From: an uncultured Clostridia bacterium
Lineage (GTDB): Bacteria; Bacillota; Clostridia; Oscillospirales; CAG-272
DNA: 64,000 bases
Assembly: GCA_944391815.1 (NCBI GenBank)
Contig: CALXUV010000036.1
Coordinates: forward strand, 1-64,000
Reading direction: 5' to 3'
Shown here piece by piece: positions 1-9,078 of the stretch. The stretch's first letter is position 1; each line of letters opens with the position of its first letter. The position numbers and the translations under genes are program-made. The notes under the pieces are model-generated. The model was not told the DNA's origin, made no database searches, and worked only from the letters and a program-made list of their open reading frames with translations.

Positions 1-78
1 CTTTTCGTCATACTCATTTTTGCCTCATTTCGTGGCTTTTTTCTTTTGTTTTGCCGAAACGTGCAAAATTGCACAGCA

Positions 79-132
79 AAAGGCTGAGCCATTCGCTTAA
101 TTTTAAGCTTTTGACTCAGCCCCTTATTTTTC
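79..132. other. inverted repeat, possible terminator
   Basis: GGCTGAG (82-88) pairs with CTCAGCC (115-121), and the loop holds a second small hairpin, GCTTAA/TTAAGC. A U-rich stretch follows on the plus strand. A separate short palindrome, GTGCAA-AA-TTGCAC, lies at 61-74. This may end a transcript coming from before the window. I see no gene in 1-298. Confidence 0.4.
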
Positions 133-298
133 AGGCTGTAATTAATCGGTAATAATTCGGATTTCGGAAAGCAAACAAATACAGAATCACTGTTTTAAAA
201 TTTGCAAAAATTTGCGTGAATCTGCTTTCGGGAAAATCGGGTTTTACACTCGGTCACTTTATTCTTTGATTTCTCCAAAACAAAGAAAGCTGTCAGAA

Positions 299-1324
299 TC
301 AGGATTTTCCGGGCAAAAACTGATTTTCGTAATCCTGATTTTTTTCTTTCTTACGCTTTTTCACAAACAAAGTGACCGAGACTGCCGCCAAAAGCACAAT
401 ATAAACTGCGGCAAAAACGGTAATTGCAACAATCAGTACATTCGACTGACCGTAAAAATATTCGAGCGAAACAAGCCATATCAGTGAATATCCGGCAAAG
501 AGTATCAGGAAATTCAAAAGTGCGCATATTGCCTTGTTCAGCTTCAGACTGAATACAAAGAAAGAACCGATTATCACTATCGAGGATGCAAGATACCGCA
601 GATAATTCTGAAGCGTCGGTGCAAGCGGTGTTATTAATGTCGTATATGTTATCTTTTGAACGCGGTCATCCAGCCACTCTTTGTTTTCGTTTATTCTGAC
701 AACTACTTTGAGGTCGAATAACTCGCCCATAATCAATGAGTACAGCGTCAGTGAAAAAAGGATAACGGTAAACACCGCAAACACTTTCGGCACCTGCATT
801 TTAAGAAAACCAAGCACTTTGGTTTGAGGTATTCCCCCCGGAAACAGCTTTCCGATAAGTACGATTATTCCGTAAATCAGAAAATAAACCACTCCGTATA
901 CAATTGCGGCAAACAGCGAAACAACAAAATTCCCGTTTGAAACAAATCCGCTTAAAACCAGAATGAAAAGGTAAAACGCAAAAGTGGTTCCGAGAAAATG
1001 CACAAACAATTTGAAAATCTTACTGTAATCCGATCTGAAAACAAGCTTTAACGCAAAAAAAGCTATCGAAAAAATAAACATACCCATAAGAAGCTGTACC
1101 GGCATAGCATATCCGGACGGAGCCGATGCGTCAACCGTGGTATTTCCGGTTTCTCCGTCATAGATTTCCGTTATAAATGTTTTGGTTTCTGTGACGTTTA
1201 CGCCTGCCGACATTGCGCCGAGCATGAATACAAAGAGAATAACCGCGAACAGCACGCAAGCCGGCAGTATTATCTCTCTTATCAGATCTATTCCTTTTTT
1301 CTTCGTATTACCGAAATACGCCAT
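299..1324 (-). CDS. unknown polytopic membrane protein
   Basis: I do not recognise the family. The 341-residue protein starts with a short positive stretch (KKKG) and then shows about eight hydrophobic segments, near residues 20-42, 75-95, 105-125, 130-160, 185-205, 245-265, 270-290 and 298-322. Between the first and second there is an outward-facing-looking loop of about 30 residues rich in T, E and D. It ends in a strongly basic tail (KKRKKEK), which by the positive-inside rule puts the C-terminus in the cytoplasm. No catalytic motif is visible. It is read away from the next gene (1763-3232), which is also a membrane protein of unknown role; the two share the intergenic region and could be functionally linked, but this is only position. 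Stop codon TGA. Confidence 0.75.
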   Translation of the reverse strand: MAYFGNTKKKGIDLIREIILPACVLFAVILFVFMLGAMSAGVNVTETKTFITEIYDGETGNTTVDASAPSGYAMPVQLLMGMFIFSIAFFALKLVFRSDYSKIFKLFVHFLGTTFAFYLFILVLSGFVSNGNFVVSLFAAIVYGVVYFLIYGIIVLIGKLFPGGIPQTKVLGFLKMQVPKVFAVFTVILFSLTLYSLIMGELFDLKVVVRINENKEWLDDRVQKITYTTLITPLAPTLQNYLRYLASSIVIIGSFFVFSLKLNKAICALLNFLILFAGYSLIWLVSLEYFYGQSNVLIVAITVFAAVYIVLLAAVSVTLFVKKRKKEKNQDYENQFLPGKS

Positions 1325-1512
1325 AATAAAATCCTTTCGGTGCGGACATTGTTTTTATTTAAAGCAGTCCGGAACTGATTATATCATGTAATATAACTGA
1401 TTTTGTTAATATTCCGTTTCCTAAACCAAAATATTTATAAAATAGCGATTTTACCGTAGTGAAATGATGTTTATTGTGAAGTTAATTGGCAATATTTTCT
1501 GTAAAAAATCTG

Positions 1513-1541
1513 TTGACTTTTACTTAAATCGGTGTTATAAT
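1513..1541 (+). promoter_or_regulatory. sigma-A-type promoter
   Basis: TTGACT (1513-1518), 17-bp spacer, TATAAT (1536-1541). It would give a leader of about 215 nt before the membrane-protein start at 1763. The intergenic stretch 1325-1762 otherwise holds nothing I recognise; the short open frame at 1565-1753 lacks a ribosome binding site. Confidence 0.8.
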
Positions 1542-1762
1542 TTTTTTGTTGAAAAGTTTACTCTTTGTTCAACTCAGGTCACCGAAAAAACAGTTTTCCG
1601 CCGATATTCAGGCTGATAAAAATTGTTTTTTACCTCCCGATAAGATCAAAGAATAACATCTCAGCACACGGCAACCTCTTCATTTTTCAGAGTTTGGATT
1701 TTTCTTATAGGTTTGCCGGATATAATTTAAACAAACTGCTATCAATTTTTTAGGTGAACTAT

Positions 1763-3232
1763 ATGGTCTTTTTGTTACTGATTCTGGTTTACATATCCGT
1801 TTGTATTCTATGGAATATTGTGTTTAAGTCCACGCTTAAACTCAGGCTTGCTTCGGTTATAACTGCGGCCGTTTTAGCATTCGGTTTGACTCTTGTGTTC
1901 AAAAGCACAGCAAGCGCCGAGCTTCTTACTCAGATTCTCACCGCTTTGCAAAAACTTGGACTGCCGGTTGACATAATTCTGGAAAATTCCGGACTTTACG
2001 GCGATGTGCTCGTTAAGTTCATTGCCGCACTTGTGTCCCCGATAGTATTTATAGCACTTTTTATCTCATTCGATCTGATTTTCTTTTTGTTAAGAGTCAT
2101 CGTATTTCTGCTTAAAGCACTGCTTTTCCGCAGTAAGAAAAAACCGAAAATTTTTACCCGTGTTGTTTTCGGAACAATACAGGGGCTTATAACGGTATTT
2201 TGCTTTTTACTGCCGATTGCGGTTTATATCGAAATCGCTTCCGTAATCGCTCCGGAAATCCCCGAAATCACTTCCACGCCTCAGGAAGAAACCGTACTGT
2301 TACAGCAGAATATTGACAAGGCAAACAATTCCACCATTATAAAAACTTACCGAAACCTCGGCGGAAACTTACTTTCCGGAGCTCTCACCGACATAGAAAT
2401 AACTTCAAATGACAATACTGTAACGAAAGTCAAGCTAAGCGACGAAATAGGAGCCGTGGCCGCGTTTTGCGTTGACATATCAAAGCTCGGCAAAACTCCT
2501 GTCAGTGAATACGGCGAAGAAGAAAACTCGATTTTGTCAGATATCGGTACTGCACTTACCGATTCAAAGGTTATAGCTGAAATAGCCTGCAACGTTATTC
2601 ATGAAGCTACCGACGCCTGGAGCAAAGGCGAAACTTTTGCAGGCGTGGCAAAACCCCAGCTTGATCCCAAGCTCGATCCACTGCTCGATAAAATAATCGA
2701 AATTCTGAATACCAGCTCGGAAAATCCTGAGTATCTCGGCGAGGATATAAACACCATCGCTTCGATTTTCCGGCAGCTTCACGAAGCAGGTGTTTTTGAC
2801 ACAGTCGTTTCGGGCGGTGATATCACGGCAGTTTTACAAAACAGCAATGTTATGTCGGATCTGATATCAACAGTCAACGCAAACCCTCGTATGCGCACGC
2901 TTATTCCGATCTTAACAAATCTCGGTCTTTCTCTGGTGACTGATTCGCTCGGACTTCCCGGTATTGATGATGAGGCTTACAGCGAAATGGTGACCAATGT
3001 TACCAATGACCTTACCGCAAACAAGGATAAGTCAAAAGAAGAGCGGGTAGCAAGCATGAGCATCACTTTAAATCAGACTCTCACTGAAAACGGTTTCACG
3101 GGACTCGGTGAATTTGAGCTGAACGTTGTTTCCGATGCGCTTATCACCTATTTCGACAACGGCGGAACTATTCCCGAAAGCCTGAGCGAAGACGATATTT
3201 CTGCTTTCTTCGGGCTTGTTATGGGCAACTGA
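1763..3232 (+). CDS. unknown membrane-anchored protein with large soluble C-terminal part
   Basis: Unknown family, 489 residues. The frame is open from a GTG at 1754, but AGGTGA (1752-1757) sits 5 nt before ATG 1763 and acts as the ribosome binding site, so I start there. Four hydrophobic segments lie in the first 165 residues (roughly 2-18, 22-42, 65-110 containing two, 130-160). The remaining 320 residues are hydrophilic, acidic and helix-prone, without cysteine pairs or a recognisable enzyme motif, and probably sit outside the membrane after the last segment. The profile fits a surface-exposed structural or scaffold protein. It has its own promoter and a strong terminator, so it is a single-gene unit. 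Stop codon TGA. Confidence 0.75.
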   Translation: MVFLLLILVYISVCILWNIVFKSTLKLRLASVITAAVLAFGLTLVFKSTASAELLTQILTALQKLGLPVDIILENSGLYGDVLVKFIAALVSPIVFIALFISFDLIFFLLRVIVFLLKALLFRSKKKPKIFTRVVFGTIQGLITVFCFLLPIAVYIEIASVIAPEIPEITSTPQEETVLLQQNIDKANNSTIIKTYRNLGGNLLSGALTDIEITSNDNTVTKVKLSDEIGAVAAFCVDISKLGKTPVSEYGEEENSILSDIGTALTDSKVIAEIACNVIHEATDAWSKGETFAGVAKPQLDPKLDPLLDKIIEILNTSSENPEYLGEDINTIASIFRQLHEAGVFDTVVSGGDITAVLQNSNVMSDLISTVNANPRMRTLIPILTNLGLSLVTDSLGLPGIDDEAYSEMVTNVTNDLTANKDKSKEERVASMSITLNQTLTENGFTGLGEFELNVVSDALITYFDNGGTIPESLSEDDISAFFGLVMGN

Positions 3233-3372
3233 GATTTTCAACCGCTTTACTTCTTCAAAGAACACAAAAGAATTTGCTCACAACACCATCAGCGTTTTAT
3301 ATTTACAAACTTCGCTATGTCTTCTCACAACCCTTTATAAAAACTGTGTTACACCAGATCTTAATAAAAATC

Positions 3373-3398
3373 AGCCGGAGCACAGCTCCGGCTTTTTT
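3373..3398 (+). terminator. Rho-independent terminator
   Basis: Stem AGCCGGAGC/GCTCCGGCT with a 3-nt loop followed by TTTTTT. It ends the transcript of the membrane protein at 1763-3232. Confidence 0.9.
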
Positions 3399-3465
3399 AC
3401 TTATCATAGTTTTATAATTGTTTTTTAGTTCTCCTGTAAAAACACGAATTCAAATTTGGTGACAG

Positions 3466-4416
3466 ATGAAAAAAACTCAAAAAGATTATAACCCGTTCCC
3501 TTTTTCCGATTCAAACAAACGCTACTACACAATGGATTATTTTATGCGCAGCAAATTCGGGAAAAAGGCTTGCAAAATTCCGATAGACGGCGGATTTACC
3601 TGCCCGAACCGTGACGGAAGCAAAGGATACGGAGGGTGCATATTCTGCTCCGCATCAGGCAGCGGTGATTTCACCGGAAAGGGCACTGATATCCGCTCTC
3701 AGATTGAATGCGGGGCGGAAATGATGCAAAAAAAGTGGCCGGACGCTCTGTTTATTCCCTATTTTCAGTCATTTACAAACACCTATGCTCCGCTTCCGGT
3801 ACTGAAAGAACTTTACACCCAGGCACTTGAACACCCTCTTTCAAGCGGACTTTGCATAGCTACACGTCCGGACTGTCTGACTGCCGAAACAGCGGATTAC
3901 CTGCGTTCTCTATCCGAAAAACATTTTGTTATGGTTGAACTCGGACTGCAGACAAGCTCCGATGTCACAGCAAAACTTATTAACCGATGTCATACAACCG
4001 AGGATTTTATCAAAGGCTATAAAATGCTTGACGGAATTTTCAGGTGCATACATATAATAAACGGTCTGCCGGGTGAGAATTATGACACGATGATGAGTAC
4101 GGCAAAACTCTGCGCCTCGCTTAAACCTGACGCAATTAAAATTCATATGCTGTATGTCTCCGACGGCACTCCGATTGCTGAAATGTATAAGCAAAACCGC
4201 CTGAATATTCTGTCGCGTGACGAATATGTTCAGACGGTTTGCGATCAACTTGAAATTTTACCTATGACAACAGTTATAGAAAGAGTCACAGGAGACGCAC
4301 CTCTCGGCTCTCTTCTTGCTCCTCTCTGGAGTAAAAAGAAACTGGAAGTGCAAAATGAGATTGATAAACTTCTGTTTCAACGAAACAGCTTTCAAGGGAT
4401 TCGTTATGAACAATGA
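3466..4416 (+). CDS. radical SAM protein, YhcC/TIGR01212 family
   Basis: This is a radical SAM enzyme of the YhcC family (TIGR01212), whose reaction is not established. The 4Fe-4S cluster cysteines are visible as C46-x11-C58-x2-C61 within FTCPNRDG and GGCIFC, the unusual long spacing typical of this family. Conserved family stretches include YFQSFTNTYAP, SIATRPD-like (CIATRPDC) and VELGLQT. The length of 316 residues is normal and the C-terminus is complete. It is transcribed alone. Its last 131 nt are antisense to the 3' end of the M23 peptidase gene (see findings). Stop codon TGA. Confidence 0.93.
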   Translation: MKKTQKDYNPFPFSDSNKRYYTMDYFMRSKFGKKACKIPIDGGFTCPNRDGSKGYGGCIFCSASGSGDFTGKGTDIRSQIECGAEMMQKKWPDALFIPYFQSFTNTYAPLPVLKELYTQALEHPLSSGLCIATRPDCLTAETADYLRSLSEKHFVMVELGLQTSSDVTAKLINRCHTTEDFIKGYKMLDGIFRCIHIINGLPGENYDTMMSTAKLCASLKPDAIKIHMLYVSDGTPIAEMYKQNRLNILSRDEYVQTVCDQLEILPMTTVIERVTGDAPLGSLLAPLWSKKKLEVQNEIDKLLFQRNSFQGIRYEQ

Positions 4417-5413
4417 TAACTCCTTTGAGACTTGGAAGGTAACTGACCGGGTTTACGGTATATCCGTTTTTCCTTATCTCGAAATGGAGATGCGCTCCGG
4501 TTACATTTCCGGTCGCTCCGCTGAGTGCGATGTACTGACCTTTGTATACTCTTTCTCCGCTGCTGACTGCGATTTTGCTGAGATGAGCGTAGTATGTATA
4601 ATCGCCGTTGTCATGCTTTATCTTTATCAGATATCCGTAGCTGCCGTTGTAGCCTGCGAATACCACGACTCCTCCGTCAGAAGCATACACCCGGGTTCCC
4701 GTAGAAGCCCTGAGATCCACTCCCAAATGAAAATCATATACTCCGTTCAGGGTTCTTCCCCCGTATGATGAAGTAATAACTACACTTTTAAGCGGCCAGG
4801 CGTAACTTCCCGTTGACGCCGTGGATTTCTTTGTTCCGACTAATACTACTTCATTTACAGCATCTTTTGTCACATATTCTTCAATAAGCACCTTTTCGCT
4901 TTCTACACCGTCAATGTATGTAACATGGTACAGCTGTTCTTTTTCTCCCTTTTCTCCTTTTATCGATACTGCTTTTGTTCCCTCATAGTATGCCGATGAA
5001 TTTTTGTACACAGTCTCAAATGATATATAAGCTTTGTCCTTTTCACTCACGGTAACTGAAAATGATATGCTTTCTCCGTTTTCTTCATAGAATCTCAAGA
5101 TGTCGTCTGTACTCATCAGATTTTCGGCGTCACAAATTGCTTTATCTGCCTCGATTTGGCTGTTTATTGTTATTTTAATTATTTCAGCATCATGGTCTTC
5201 ATACTCTTTAATTTTCTCCGACTTTATCAGTTCCTTGAACGCTTCTATCTCATCTTTACCTGACAGATAACCTATTTCTTTTCCGTCAATTTTGATAAGA
5301 TATGCTTCAATGCCATCACTTACTCCGGAACTGTTGCCGTCTTTTTCTGAGCAACCTGCAATAAACCCAACCAAAACCAGCATAAGCAAAGCAAACAGAT
5401 TTTTTTTAATCAT
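4286..5413 (-). CDS. M23 lipoprotein peptidase with G5-like domain
   Basis: A secreted, membrane-anchored peptidoglycan hydrolase is predicted. The signal peptide ends in lipobox IAGC with the lipidated cysteine at residue 21. Residues about 120-195 resemble a G5 domain (ends in VGTKK), a common partner of wall hydrolases. The LytM/M23 catalytic domain follows: HLGVDLR carries the first zinc His and Asp, YYAHL the middle part and HLHFE the last His pair, so all zinc ligands are present. Most family members would end soon after VNPVSYLP; this one runs on for about 48 residues with no family resemblance, in a frame antisense to the radical SAM gene. The ribosome binding site AAAGGAGGA lies just before the start. 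Stop codon TGA. Confidence 0.92.
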   Translation of the reverse strand: MIKKNLFALLMLVLVGFIAGCSEKDGNSSGVSDGIEAYLIKIDGKEIGYLSGKDEIEAFKELIKSEKIKEYEDHDAEIIKITINSQIEADKAICDAENLMSTDDILRFYEENGESISFSVTVSEKDKAYISFETVYKNSSAYYEGTKAVSIKGEKGEKEQLYHVTYIDGVESEKVLIEEYVTKDAVNEVVLVGTKKSTASTGSYAWPLKSVVITSSYGGRTLNGVYDFHLGVDLRASTGTRVYASDGGVVVFAGYNGSYGYLIKIKHDNGDYTYYAHLSKIAVSSGERVYKGQYIALSGATGNVTGAHLHFEIRKNGYTVNPVSYLPSLKGVIIVHNESLESCFVETEVYQSHFALPVSFYSREEQEESREVRLL

Positions 5414-5554
5414 CTTTTTTATCCTCCTTTCTCATCAATTTGCTCCTTTGCAAGAACACAACAATTATAACATAACGCATCAAATTCCGCAATATATAAC
5501 AGATAATTACCTGTAACTCCCGTAAATTTATATCAAGCGAGGAATATATTTCTA

Positions 5555-6547
5555 ATGGTAAATCAAAGCCGCAAGGATCTTTACAAAAACTTCGGTCAGA
5601 CCCTTATAATACATCTTCTCTTGTTTTTGACCGGATCACTGTTACTCAGTTTTTTTGATTACATAGGTTTTTCACAGACCGAACTTGTATTTGTTTCATG
5701 TATTACTACTGTTTTCATCTATTTCGTACCGATAAAATATTTTTGTTATGTGAGTGACACAAAGTTCGCTGATTTTTTTCAGCCTACCGAAAAAAAGAAA
5801 ATCAAAGGAACAAAAACTTACATCATTTTATTTATAATAGCAGCTTCGCTTACAGTCACCGCTGTTACTTTATTCGGTAAGTTGAGCGAAATAATATTTT
5901 CGCTTTTCGGATTTACCGCTTCGCAATCGCAGATTAAAAGTTTACCGCTTTACACCGCAACTTTTCTGAGAAATGTCTGCATTGCGGCTTTTTTTGAAGA
6001 ACTCCTTTTCAGAGGCGTGCTGCTGTTTTCTTTCAAAAAGCAGTCCGTTGTTATGAAAGCACTTATTTCAGCCCTTCTTTTTGCTTTTATGCACTGCAAT
6101 ATCACTCAGTTTCTTTACGCATTTGTTGCCGGATTTATTATTGCCTTTTTCACTTTGCTAACGGGCTCGCTTAGTTTTGCAATAGCCGTTCACTTTTTCC
6201 AGAATCTGACAACTTTTGTTTTTACCGTGGTTTACTCATACTGTAATCCTGAAATCCAGAAAACTGTTTCTAGTTATACATTTTTGATTTTTCTTTCAAT
6301 TTCAGTGATTTCCATAATTGCATTTTGCTTTTATAAACCTTTAAAAAAATTCTTATATTCTGCACTTAACTCTGAAAACAATTTTGAAGACTCAGCTGAA
6401 AGTACCGTTAATAAAACAAAATACACCCCCGACAATAACAGAAGTAATGCTAACAGACTGACAGAAAGCGGAAGATTTTTTTCAGCCGAGATCTTGGTGT
6501 ATATCTGCTTTTGCTTTGTTTACTCGATTCTGGTAGTTGTCTTGTGA
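5555..6547 (+). CDS. CPBP-family intramembrane metalloprotease
   Basis: A polytopic membrane protein (about eight hydrophobic segments) of the CPBP/Abi family, related to the CAAX prenyl protease Rce1. The family motifs are present: EELLFRG near residue 148 (motif EExxxR), FAFMH near 175 and HFFQN near 210, which supply the glutamate and histidine residues of the active site. Length is normal up to about residue 270; the last 60 residues form a hydrophilic N/K/S-rich loop followed by one more hydrophobic helix. Substrate unknown; relatives act in bacteriocin self-immunity or protein processing. The tadA gene begins 34 nt downstream, so the two are probably co-transcribed. Stop codon TGA. Confidence 0.9.
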   Translation: MVNQSRKDLYKNFGQTLIIHLLLFLTGSLLLSFFDYIGFSQTELVFVSCITTVFIYFVPIKYFCYVSDTKFADFFQPTEKKKIKGTKTYIILFIIAASLTVTAVTLFGKLSEIIFSLFGFTASQSQIKSLPLYTATFLRNVCIAAFFEELLFRGVLLFSFKKQSVVMKALISALLFAFMHCNITQFLYAFVAGFIIAFFTLLTGSLSFAIAVHFFQNLTTFVFTVVYSYCNPEIQKTVSSYTFLIFLSISVISIIAFCFYKPLKKFLYSALNSENNFEDSAESTVNKTKYTPDNNRSNANRLTESGRFFSAEILVYICFCFVYSILVVVL

Positions 6548-6581
6548 AAACCAAATTGAAAATATCTTGAAGGATTGTATT

Positions 6582-7517
6582 ATGTACACTGAAAAACAAA
6601 ACACAGAACAAGAAAATTACGGGAAGCAAATTAATAAACAGGACAATTTTCAAATATTTGCTGAACAGAAAAACTCAGATTGCCCGGAAAACAATCAACA
6701 AGACATAGTTAAGCAAATTAACAGCAACAAAGAAATTGATACACAAAACACCAAGCAGCAGACGGACATTCGAAAAGGATTTGACGAACAAGACACTAAG
6801 CATAAAATCAACAACAGCAAAGAAATAAATCAACAAAACATCGCGAAACAGACAAAAAACCATATAGAATTTAAAGAACGAAACATTGAACAAAATATTG
6901 TTAGTCATAAGAAATCTGTTACACAAAATGTTGACCGGCAAATTGACATTCAAAAGGCAATTGATAAACACGACGTACGGCAATGTAAAAATGCTCATAA
7001 GCAGGACAACGATCGGCGCAATAACCGTCAGAAAAACGCCAAACCGCAAAACTCAAAAACACAGGATACCGAGCACTACCACATCGAATTCATGAAAAAA
7101 GCTTTGGAGCTGGCAAAAATCGCCGCCGAAAACGGCGATGTACCGGTCGGATGCGTCATAGTCAGAGACGGTAAAATTATAGCTGAAGGTTACAACAGAA
7201 GGCAAACCGATAAAAACGCTGTCTCTCATGCCGAAACCGAAGCAATCAGCTCAGCATGCTGCCTCCTCGGCGGATGGCGACTTCCGGGATGTTCAATTTA
7301 CGTAACGCTCGAACCTTGTCCGATGTGCGCCGGCGCAATTATAAACGCAAGAATTCCGGAGGTTTATATTGCCGCGCGTGATTCAAAATCCGGAGCATTC
7401 GGATCTGTTCTCAATTTACGCAATTATCCCTTGAATCATAAACCTGATTTGCATTTCGGAATAATGGAAACCGAATCGGCAGATCTGCTGCGTGACTTTT
7501 TCAGAAAACTGCGTTAA
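6582..7517 (+). CDS. tadA: tRNA adenosine(34) deaminase with repeat-built N-terminal extension
   Basis: TadA converts A34 of tRNA-Arg(ACG) to inosine. The C-terminal 145 residues are a normal, complete TadA: the zinc-site HAE, the proton-shuttle Glu, PCPMCAGA with both zinc cysteines, and GAFGSV. In front of it are about 165 residues made almost only of Q, N, K, D, E, I, T and H. Residues 40-159 can be laid out as eight degenerate 15-residue repeats, each beginning with Q/R/H, N/D and a small or hydrophobic residue. The start is ATG 6582, with GAAGGA 7 nt upstream; the ATG at 7092 that would give a normal-length TadA has no ribosome binding site. Stop codon TAA. Confidence 0.93.
   Translation: MYTEKQNTEQENYGKQINKQDNFQIFAEQKNSDCPENNQQDIVKQINSNKEIDTQNTKQQTDIRKGFDEQDTKHKINNSKEINQQNIAKQTKNHIEFKERNIEQNIVSHKKSVTQNVDRQIDIQKAIDKHDVRQCKNAHKQDNDRRNNRQKNAKPQNSKTQDTEHYHIEFMKKALELAKIAAENGDVPVGCVIVRDGKIIAEGYNRRQTDKNAVSHAETEAISSACCLLGGWRLPGCSIYVTLEPCPMCAGAIINARIPEVYIAARDSKSGAFGSVLNLRNYPLNHKPDLHFGIMETESADLLRDFFRKLR
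6699..7058 (+). repeat. eight degenerate 45-bp coding repeats
   Basis: Within tadA, codons 40-159 fall into eight 15-codon units. Units start with QDI, QNT, QDT, QNI, RNI, QNV, HDV and RRN. The region is A-rich, low complexity and distinct in composition from the catalytic part. Confidence 0.7.
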
Positions 7518-7925
7518 TATCAAATGTGAGCATCAAAGATATATCATAATTTTATACTTGATTTGCCTTTCCCGTTTCCATATCGCTTATAAACAGAAAA
7601 CCGCTTACTGATATAGCTATTAATCCGGTAGGCGGTATTCCTGTGTGATAAAAACTGTTCAAAGCTGAAATTTGGTGTACAGAGTAATTGTTTATTTCTG
7701 TATATGAAATTTTTAACGGTATTAAGAGGTACCGAAGAACCTCACATTTTTCTTTTAGTATACAGCAAATTGCAGTTTAAGTTTAACGCAGTTATCCGGT
7801 CACGGTTTAACTCTGATGCTGACAGTTTGTTCATCAGCTGTGAAATACTTAATTTGAATGCTTTAACAAATTTACAGCATTTTATATTTTTAACTATCTG
7901 AAAATAATTCTGTTTGATATCCCGT

Positions 7926-7973
7926 CGGAAATTTTTATCAAACCCAAAACGGAAATTTTTATCAAACCCAAAA
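7926..7973. repeat. perfect 24-bp tandem duplication
   Basis: The unit beginning CGGAAATTTTTATC and ending AACCCAAAA occurs twice head to tail (7926-7949 and 7950-7973), ending 6 bp before the -35 box of the aroF promoter. Confidence 0.9.
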
Positions 7974-7979
7974 AAACTC

Positions 7980-8008
7980 TTGACTTTGACTTTTTTTTAT
8001 TCTATAAT
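7980..8008 (+). promoter_or_regulatory. promoter of the DAHP synthase gene
   Basis: TTGACT (7980-7985), 17-bp spacer, TATAAT (8003-8008), giving a leader of about 35 nt. Confidence 0.8.
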
Positions 8009-8049
8009 ATATAATCGTAGAATTTTTTGAAATCCGAAAGGCCGAATTT

Positions 8050-9078
8050 ATGTCAATGCAATTTATACGGAAATTACCTATTCCGCTCGAAACAAAAGAA
8101 AAATATCCGATAACAGAAAAAGCCGAAGAAGCAAAATTTCTTAACGACTTGGAAATCAAAAAAGTTTTCTCAGGTGAATCGGACAAGCTTCTCCTCATTA
8201 TCGGCCCCTGCTCCGCAGATAATGCAGATTCAGTCATGGACTACGTTTACAGGCTGAAGAAAATAAGCGAACAGGTAAAAGATAAAATAATTATTATACC
8301 CAGAATTTACACCAACAAACCGAGAACTACCGGAGACGGTTACAAGGGAATGCTCCATCAACCTGACCCGAACGCAAAGCCTGATGTTTATCAGGGAGTT
8401 CTTGCAATCCGTCAGCTCCACACAAGAGTTCTTACCGAAACCGGTCTTCCTACAGCTGATGAAATGCTCTATCCCTCAAACTACCGTTATCTTTCCGACC
8501 TCATTTCTTACGTTGCTGTCGGAGCAAGGTCGGTCGAAAACCAGGAGCACAGGCTTGTGGCAAGCGGAATTGAAGTTCCGGTAGGAATGAAAAACCCGAC
8601 TTCCGGGGACATCTCGATAATGATGAATTCAATAACTGCCGCTCAGCATCCTCACTCATTTATTTACCGCGGCTGGGAGGTTGCCACTGACGGAAATCCG
8701 TATGCTCACGCAATTCTGAGAGGATACGTCAATAAACACGGTCAGGCTAACCCCAATTATCACTATGAGGATCTGCTTCACCTTTCCGAATATTACGCAA
8801 AAACAAATCTCGTTAATCCCGCACTTATAGTTGACACAAACCACAGTAATTCCGGAAAAATGTATGCTGAACAGCCCAGAATCTGCAAAGAGGTTCTTCA
8901 TTCCTGCAGACATAATTCCGACATCAGAAAACTTGTAAAAGGGTTCATGGTTGAAAGTTATATCGAAGACGGCTGTCAGAAAATCGGGGAAAACATTTAC
9001 GGAAAATCTATAACCGATCCTTGTCTCGGTTGGGAAAAGACCGAAAGACTTATTCTGGATATCGCGTCACTTATCTGA
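8050..9078 (+). CDS. aroF: 3-deoxy-7-phosphoheptulonate synthase, class I alpha
   Basis: The enzyme condenses phosphoenolpyruvate and erythrose 4-phosphate, the first step of the shikimate pathway to aromatic amino acids. The 342-residue protein matches the AroF/AroG/AroH type: LLLIIGPCSADN near residue 45 with the metal-binding Cys, IPRIYTNKPRTT, GARSVENQEHR, GMKNPTSGD and DTNHSNSGK with conserved metal and substrate residues. It is full length and has no chorismate mutase domain. The ATG is preceded only by a modest AAAGG. It stands alone behind its own promoter, so feedback control may lie in the enzyme's N-terminal part as in E. coli paralogues. Stop codon TGA. Confidence 0.96.
   Translation: MSMQFIRKLPIPLETKEKYPITEKAEEAKFLNDLEIKKVFSGESDKLLLIIGPCSADNADSVMDYVYRLKKISEQVKDKIIIIPRIYTNKPRTTGDGYKGMLHQPDPNAKPDVYQGVLAIRQLHTRVLTETGLPTADEMLYPSNYRYLSDLISYVAVGARSVENQEHRLVASGIEVPVGMKNPTSGDISIMMNSITAAQHPHSFIYRGWEVATDGNPYAHAILRGYVNKHGQANPNYHYEDLLHLSEYYAKTNLVNPALIVDTNHSNSGKMYAEQPRICKEVLHSCRHNSDIRKLVKGFMVESYIEDGCQKIGENIYGKSITDPCLGWEKTERLILDIASLI

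Larger units (their letters stand above)
7518..8049. other. 532-bp intergenic region
   Basis: AT-rich, with no gene I can support; the short open frame at 7704-7901 has no ribosome binding site. It contains a weak inverted repeat near 7600-7645 (ACCGCTTAC and GTAGGCGGT), a tandem duplication at 7926-7973 and the aroF promoter. Confidence 0.5.

Noticed and set aside
1565..1763. A third candidate TAG readthrough: a 62-codon frame joined through TAG (1751-1753) to the membrane protein at 1763.
   Set aside because: The TAG overlaps the ribosome binding site AGGTGA of the downstream gene, the upstream frame has no ribosome binding site, and it looks like untranslated leader.
7518..8049. SRP RNA or tRNA gene after tadA, as found in many Bacillota.
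   Set aside because: No conserved SRP core (GGAAGC... tetraloop domain) or tRNA T-loop sequence was found.
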